From the NCBI RefSeq assembly GCF_022347985.1, contig NZ_JAKRFQ010000003.1:1-58188 (forward strand): a stretch of DNA of 58,188 nt, read 5' to 3'. This document shows positions 54,853-58,188 of this stretch, one piece after another. This stretch comes from Photobacterium sp. OFAV2-7. GTDB taxonomy: Bacteria; Pseudomonadota; Gammaproteobacteria; Enterobacterales; Vibrionaceae. A model generated the notes under the pieces. That model was not told the DNA's origin. It worked only from the letters and a program-made list of their open reading frames with translations, and searched no databases. Position numbers and translations under genes: made by a program. Numbering within the stretch: the first letter of the stretch is position 1; every line of letters begins with the position of its first letter.

Positions 54853-55069
54853 GCGCTAATCCTTAATTCTTCTATCCCTTATTAGATGTGTCTTCGGGCT
54901 TGTAAATTCAATCCCTTAATCGCGGTTTGTGATCGCGCTTATCCTTTCATTTTAACGTGTAATTAACAGCCTGTACGACTAAAGATCTCACCGCTTTCTG
55001 GATATTCGCCAACAATCCGCCATAATATGCCCCCTATCCCAACACTGACTACCTGTAGAGATCTCATTC

Positions 55070-55909
55070 ATGCTGAGCTATCGCCACAGTTTCCATGCCG
55101 GCAACCATGCCGACGTGGTCAAACACATCGTACAAAGTCTGATCCTCGATGCCCTGAAGCAAAAGGATAAGCCATTTGTCTATCACGATACCCACTCGGG
55201 CGTCGGCCGCTATGATCTGCAGGATGAACGCAGCGAGAAAACTGGTGAGTTCAGACAAGGCATTGCCCGTCTTTGGTCACGTGATGATATCCCGGCAGAA
55301 ATCCAATCCTACCTTGACGCGATCAAGGTGTTGAATGACAGCGATGACCTGCGCTACTACCCGGGCTCGCCGCGCGTTGCCCGTGCGCAGCTCCGCCAGC
55401 AGGACCGCATGGTACTGACCGAGCTGCACCCGACAGACTTCCCGCTGCTGTTGCAGGAGTTTCGCAGCGATCGCCAGGTCAAAATCTACAAGGAAGACGG
55501 CTTCCAGCGACTCAAGGCCAGCCTACCGCCAAAAGAGCGCCGCGGTGTCGTGCTGATTGACCCACCTTACGAGCTCAAGCACGAGTACATGGATGTCGTC
55601 AACGCAATAGCTGAAAGCTACAAGCGCTGGGCGACCGGTACCTATGCCATCTGGTACCCGGTTGTCTATCGCGAAAATATCGATAAGATGCTGCAAGGCC
55701 TTGAAAAACTAGGTATACGCAAGATCCTGCAAATCGAGCTGGGCGTCGAGCCGGATACCACCGAACGCGGCATGACCGCCTCCGGGATGATTGTCATCAA
55801 CCCGCCGTGGAAACTGGAAAGCCAGATGCAAGCCATTCTGCCCTGGCTACAGCAGGCTATTGCGCCAAGCCGTGGCCACCACACCGTGCAGTGGGTCGTA
55901 CCGGAATAA
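55070..55909 (+). CDS. rlmJ: 23S rRNA (adenine2030-N6)-methyltransferase
   Basis: A 279-residue SAM-dependent methyltransferase modifying A2030 of 23S rRNA. MLSYRHSFHAGNHADVVKH is the family N-terminus; YHDTHSGVGRYDL and the catalytic LIDPPYELK (DPPY) motif follow. ATG at 55070 follows GTAGAGATC. It lies between prlC and gorA, as in E. coli. Confidence 0.97.
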   Translation: MLSYRHSFHAGNHADVVKHIVQSLILDALKQKDKPFVYHDTHSGVGRYDLQDERSEKTGEFRQGIARLWSRDDIPAEIQSYLDAIKVLNDSDDLRYYPGSPRVARAQLRQQDRMVLTELHPTDFPLLLQEFRSDRQVKIYKEDGFQRLKASLPPKERRGVVLIDPPYELKHEYMDVVNAIAESYKRWATGTYAIWYPVVYRENIDKMLQGLEKLGIRKILQIELGVEPDTTERGMTASGMIVINPPWKLESQMQAILPWLQQAIAPSRGHHTVQWVVPE

Positions 55910-55932
55910 CCGGCTCCGGAAACGGTGATAAC

Positions 55933-55958
55933 AGGCGGGGATCAGCCCGCCTTTATTC
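55933..55958 (+). terminator. Terminator of rlmJ
   Basis: A 7-bp stem AGGCGGG/CCCGCCT with a six-base loop is followed by TTATTCTTT. Confidence 0.8.
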
Positions 55959-56079
55959 TTTCCCGCCATCAGTTATTACTATCCAGCCCGACTTTCTCGA
56001 ACCTCCCCTCTCGTAACTCCCTGCGTTCTTGATTACACTAGGTTTAGCTAATAAATCGTAGAATTAAGCGGAGAAAGTC

Positions 56080-57435
56080 ATGGCAAAGCATTTTGATTAC
56101 ATTTGTATCGGTGGCGGCAGCGGCGGTATTGCATCAGCAAACCGCGCAGCAATGCATGGCGCCAAGGTCGCGCTGATCGAAGCCAAAGCGTTGGGCGGTA
56201 CCTGTGTAAACGTCGGCTGTGTACCGAAGAAAGTCATGTGGCATGGCGCGCAAATTGCCGAAGCCATGCACCTGTACGCCAAAGATTACGGCTTCGATGT
56301 CGATGTCAAAAAATTCGACTGGAGCAAACTGGTAGAAAGCCGCGAGGCGTATATCAGCCGCATTCATACCGCATACGATAATGTGCTTGGCAACAACAAG
56401 ATTGAAGTGATCAATGGTTTTGCCCGCTTTGTTGATCAGAAGACCATCGAGGTAAACGGTGAGCACTATACGGCCGATCACATCCTGATTGCCGTCGGCG
56501 GCGAACCAACCATTCCTAACGTACCGGGTGCCGAGCACGGCATCGACTCCAACGGCTTCTTTGAGCTGAACGAGCAACCAAAGCGTAGTGCCGTGATCGG
56601 CGCAGGCTACATCGCCGTTGAAATCGCCGGCGTACTGAGCGCACTAGGCACCGACACCCACCTGTTCGTCCGTAAGGAGTCTCCGCTACGCAGCTTTGAC
56701 CCGATGATCATCAATACGCTGGTTGAAGTGATGGATGCGGAAGGTCCGACCCTGCACACCCACTCAATTCCGAAAGAAGTGGTGAAAGAAGCAGACGGCT
56801 CTGTCACGCTACACTTCGAAAACGGCGAATCTCACAATACTGATATCCTGATCTGGGCTATCGGCCGCAACCCGACTACGGACAAAATCAACCTGGCCGC
56901 GACCGGTGTCGAGACCAATAGCCGCGGCTACATCAAGGTTGATGAGTACCAGCAGACCAATATCGACGGTATCTACTGTGTCGGCGATATCATGGAAGGC
57001 GGTATCGAGCTGACCCCGGTAGCGGTTAAAGCCGGTCGCCAGCTGTCCGAACGCCTGTTCAACGGCAAGACCAACGCCAAGATGGACTACAAGCTTGTAC
57101 CGACAGTGGTCTTCAGCCACCCGCCAATCGGCACCATCGGCCTGACGGAGCCTGAAGCTATTGCCGAGTACGGTGAGGACAATATCAAAGTCTACCAGTC
57201 CGGTTTCACCGCCATGTATACAGCTGTAACCTCACACCGCCAGCCATGTAAGATGAAACTGGTATGTGCCGGTCCTGACGAGAAAGTTGTTGGCCTTCAC
57301 GGCATCGGCTATACCGTTGACGAGATGATCCAGGGCTTTGGTGTGGCGATGAAGATGGGTGCAACCAAAGCAGACTTCGACAGCGTCGTGGCTATCCACC
57401 CAACAGGGTCGGAAGAGTTCGTTACCATGCGCTAA
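56080..57435 (+). CDS. gorA: Glutathione reductase (NADPH)
   Basis: A 451-residue FAD disulfide reductase keeping glutathione reduced. The FAD motif is [15 protein letters not shown], the redox pair C42/C47 is in [13 protein letters not shown], the NADPH site [20 protein letters not shown], and the C-terminal [12 protein letters not shown] carries the catalytic His and Glu. ATG at 56080 follows GGAGA. Monocistronic with a strong terminator; partner of the stress genes elsewhere in the window. Confidence 0.98.
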   Translation: MAKHFDYICIGGGSGGIASANRAAMHGAKVALIEAKALGGTCVNVGCVPKKVMWHGAQIAEAMHLYAKDYGFDVDVKKFDWSKLVESREAYISRIHTAYDNVLGNNKIEVINGFARFVDQKTIEVNGEHYTADHILIAVGGEPTIPNVPGAEHGIDSNGFFELNEQPKRSAVIGAGYIAVEIAGVLSALGTDTHLFVRKESPLRSFDPMIINTLVEVMDAEGPTLHTHSIPKEVVKEADGSVTLHFENGESHNTDILIWAIGRNPTTDKINLAATGVETNSRGYIKVDEYQQTNIDGIYCVGDIMEGGIELTPVAVKAGRQLSERLFNGKTNAKMDYKLVPTVVFSHPPIGTIGLTEPEAIAEYGEDNIKVYQSGFTAMYTAVTSHRQPCKMKLVCAGPDEKVVGLHGIGYTVDEMIQGFGVAMKMGATKADFDSVVAIHPTGSEEFVTMR

Positions 57436-57502
57436 GTAACTACAGGCTAGTAGCAACTTCTGCTGGTCTATAGAAAAGTCCTCAGCGGACTAACCTACCA
57501 AG

Positions 57503-57544
57503 CTGGTTAGATGCCTCATCGGTGGCGCATCTAACCAGTTTTTT
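57503..57544 (+). terminator. Terminator of gorA
   Basis: A perfect 12-bp stem CTGGTTAGATGC (57503-57514)/GCATCTAACCAG (57527-57538) is followed by T6. Confidence 0.93.
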
Positions 57545-57682
57545 GTACCCGGCGGCTATCTCTGTTATCAGCTGCTGCCATACCTAGGTTCCATTAACCT
57601 AGGATGAATATCTCCCTCACCACCCATTCAACCAGCCAATGAGATCCTGTAGACACATTAATTCGCGACAGGTAAATCTCCA

Positions 57683-57793
57683 ATGGAATGCCGCTGCACC
57701 CAGGTCGAGCGCGTCAAAAGGACTTTCTGGCAACGTTTGATCTATAAAGCCATCTATCGTTGCAGGAAATGCAACAAGGTTTTCAAGCTATAG
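57683..57793 (+). CDS. 36-residue Cys-rich mini-protein
   Basis: A short ORF beginning MECRCTQVERVK and ending YRCRKCNKVFKL. A CxC pair near the N-terminus and a CxxC pair near the C-terminus, spaced by a basic, aromatic middle (FWQRLIYKAIYR), suggest a tiny zinc ribbon. AGGT lies 10 nt upstream, a weak Shine-Dalgarno. The 7-bp hairpin CAGGAGG/CCTCCTG at 57802-57821 follows, without a T-run. I cannot name a family. It could be a degraded fragment of a larger gene. Confidence 0.5.
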   Translation: MECRCTQVERVKRTFWQRLIYKAIYRCRKCNKVFKL

Positions 57794-58121
57794 AGGAAAA
57801 TCAGGAGGTAGCTGCCTCCTGCTCTATTCACACCTTATAGCTTTCCTTTCTCATTCCCCCGACCACGACTCTATCCCACGTTTTTTATTAGTTAACACAA
57901 TGCATATCTTGTCATCACAGCCTGAATGCAACTAACTGCAAACATGCCATTTGACAGAATAAAAGTGAATAAATACACATTAAACACCGCAAAGTATTCC
58001 ATTTATTAACTAAAAACTGTAACCTTTCACCACCTGATTATGGATGATCAGTGAATATTTATTCCGATAGGTATAAAGCAGTTATTTACTCCCAATCAAT
58101 ACAGTTAGTTAAAGGTCGAGT
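57794..58121. other. AT-rich intergenic region before the right-edge gene
   Basis: About 330 bp without a gene. TTGACA at 57951-57956 and TACACA at 57974-57979, 17 bp apart, could form a promoter for the right-edge gene, giving a leader of about 135 nt. No terminator or repeat except the hairpin at 57802-57821. Confidence 0.45.
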
Positions 58122-58188
58122 ATGCAGGATCAGGCGATAGCAACATCATCCAGAAACAAAGCCACATGGCTTATGTTTCTTCTCCCTT
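58122..58188 (+). CDS. Start of a probable membrane protein, truncated by the window edge
   Basis: An ATG at 58122, preceded by AAAGGTCGAG, opens a frame reading MQDQAIATSSRNKATWLMFL and continuing hydrophobic to the edge (22 codons visible). A polar start followed by KATWLMFLLPL suggests a transporter entering its first helix. Too little is visible to assign a family. Confidence 0.55.
   Translation, partial: MQDQAIATSSRNKATWLMFLLP

Noticed and set aside
1-58188. Search for tRNA or rRNA genes, insertion sequences, integron sites and prophage genes
   Set aside because: None seen: no cloverleaf with TTCRA arm, no transposase, integrase or phage-structure motif in any real frame.

Overview
The window is a gammaproteobacterial chromosome segment, most probably from the Vibrionaceae (Photobacterium/Vibrio/Grimontia type). 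The case rests on gene content and neighbourhoods: uspA-ftnA-uspB, lexA-plsB-ubiA-ubiC-fliL-like, rhtB-pldB-yigL, ubiD-rho-trxA-rhlB-gppA, prlC-rlmJ-gorA, ftsYEX-rpoH-rsmD, plus an enlarged UbiD. I see no rRNA or tRNA gene, insertion sequence, prophage, integron or CRISPR array. This is ordinary core genome, gene-dense on both strands, and genus or species cannot be fixed by eye.

Layout. (1) 1-4.6 kb: cytochrome c oxidase coxB-coxA (coxA runs off the left edge), an orphan methyltransferase whose promoter is overlaid by a Fur box, and lexA with two SOS boxes. (2) 4.9-9.8 kb: plsB, the ubiquinone entry genes ubiC-ubiA, and a stand-alone FliL-like protein. (3) 9.8-15.2 kb: a glycerol-3-phosphate block, glpT-glpR-glpD with glpE-glpG, including a GlpR-type operator at glpD. 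(4) 15.2-25 kb: a GATC/DnaA-box-rich spacer, rpoH, ftsX-ftsE-ftsY (FtsY has a 36-bp tandem repeat), rsmD, then small conserved membrane and metal-binding genes (yhhL, marC family, yecH, DUF2007, yhhN, yhhM) interrupted by an AT-rich spacer with a 26-codon mini-gene and a HEPN-like membrane protein. (5) 24.9-37.4 kb: accessory metabolism, transport and signalling: acyltransferase-3, SDR, AbgT transporter, LysR, EamA exporter, EAL-HDOD protein, rhtB, pldB, yigL, EVE protein, a two-domain lipoprotein and a DTW tRNA-modifying enzyme preceded by a perfect 17-bp inverted repeat. (6) 37.4-43.7 kb: an aldehyde dehydrogenase-TetR pair with a 14-bp-arm operator, yhiN, uspB, ftnA, uspA and an EamA-family transporter. 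(7) 43.8-58.2 kb: fre-ferredoxin-ubiD, an unknown secreted protein, rho, trxA, rhlB, gppA, prlC, rlmJ, gorA, a 36-codon Cys-rich mini-gene and the first codons of a protein at the right edge.

The genes connect in several ways. UbiC, UbiA and UbiD act in one ubiquinone pathway that feeds the respiratory oxidase and GlpD. GlpT, GlpD and GlpR form a glycerol-3-phosphate uptake, oxidation and repression unit. FtsE, FtsX and FtsY are the classical cell-division/SRP-receptor operon beside sigma-32. UspA, UspB, ferritin, thioredoxin and glutathione reductase serve stress and iron homeostasis.

No clearly new multi-gene system is visible. The most promising leads are small: the Fur-controlled orphan methyltransferase, the DnaA-box/GATC cluster at 15.5-15.75 kb, the two mini-genes, the HEPN-like membrane protein, the start-codon hairpin at 36.7 kb and the duplicated UbiD C-terminal domain. 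All start choices and functions are read from sequence by eye and from family knowledge; no database search was run.
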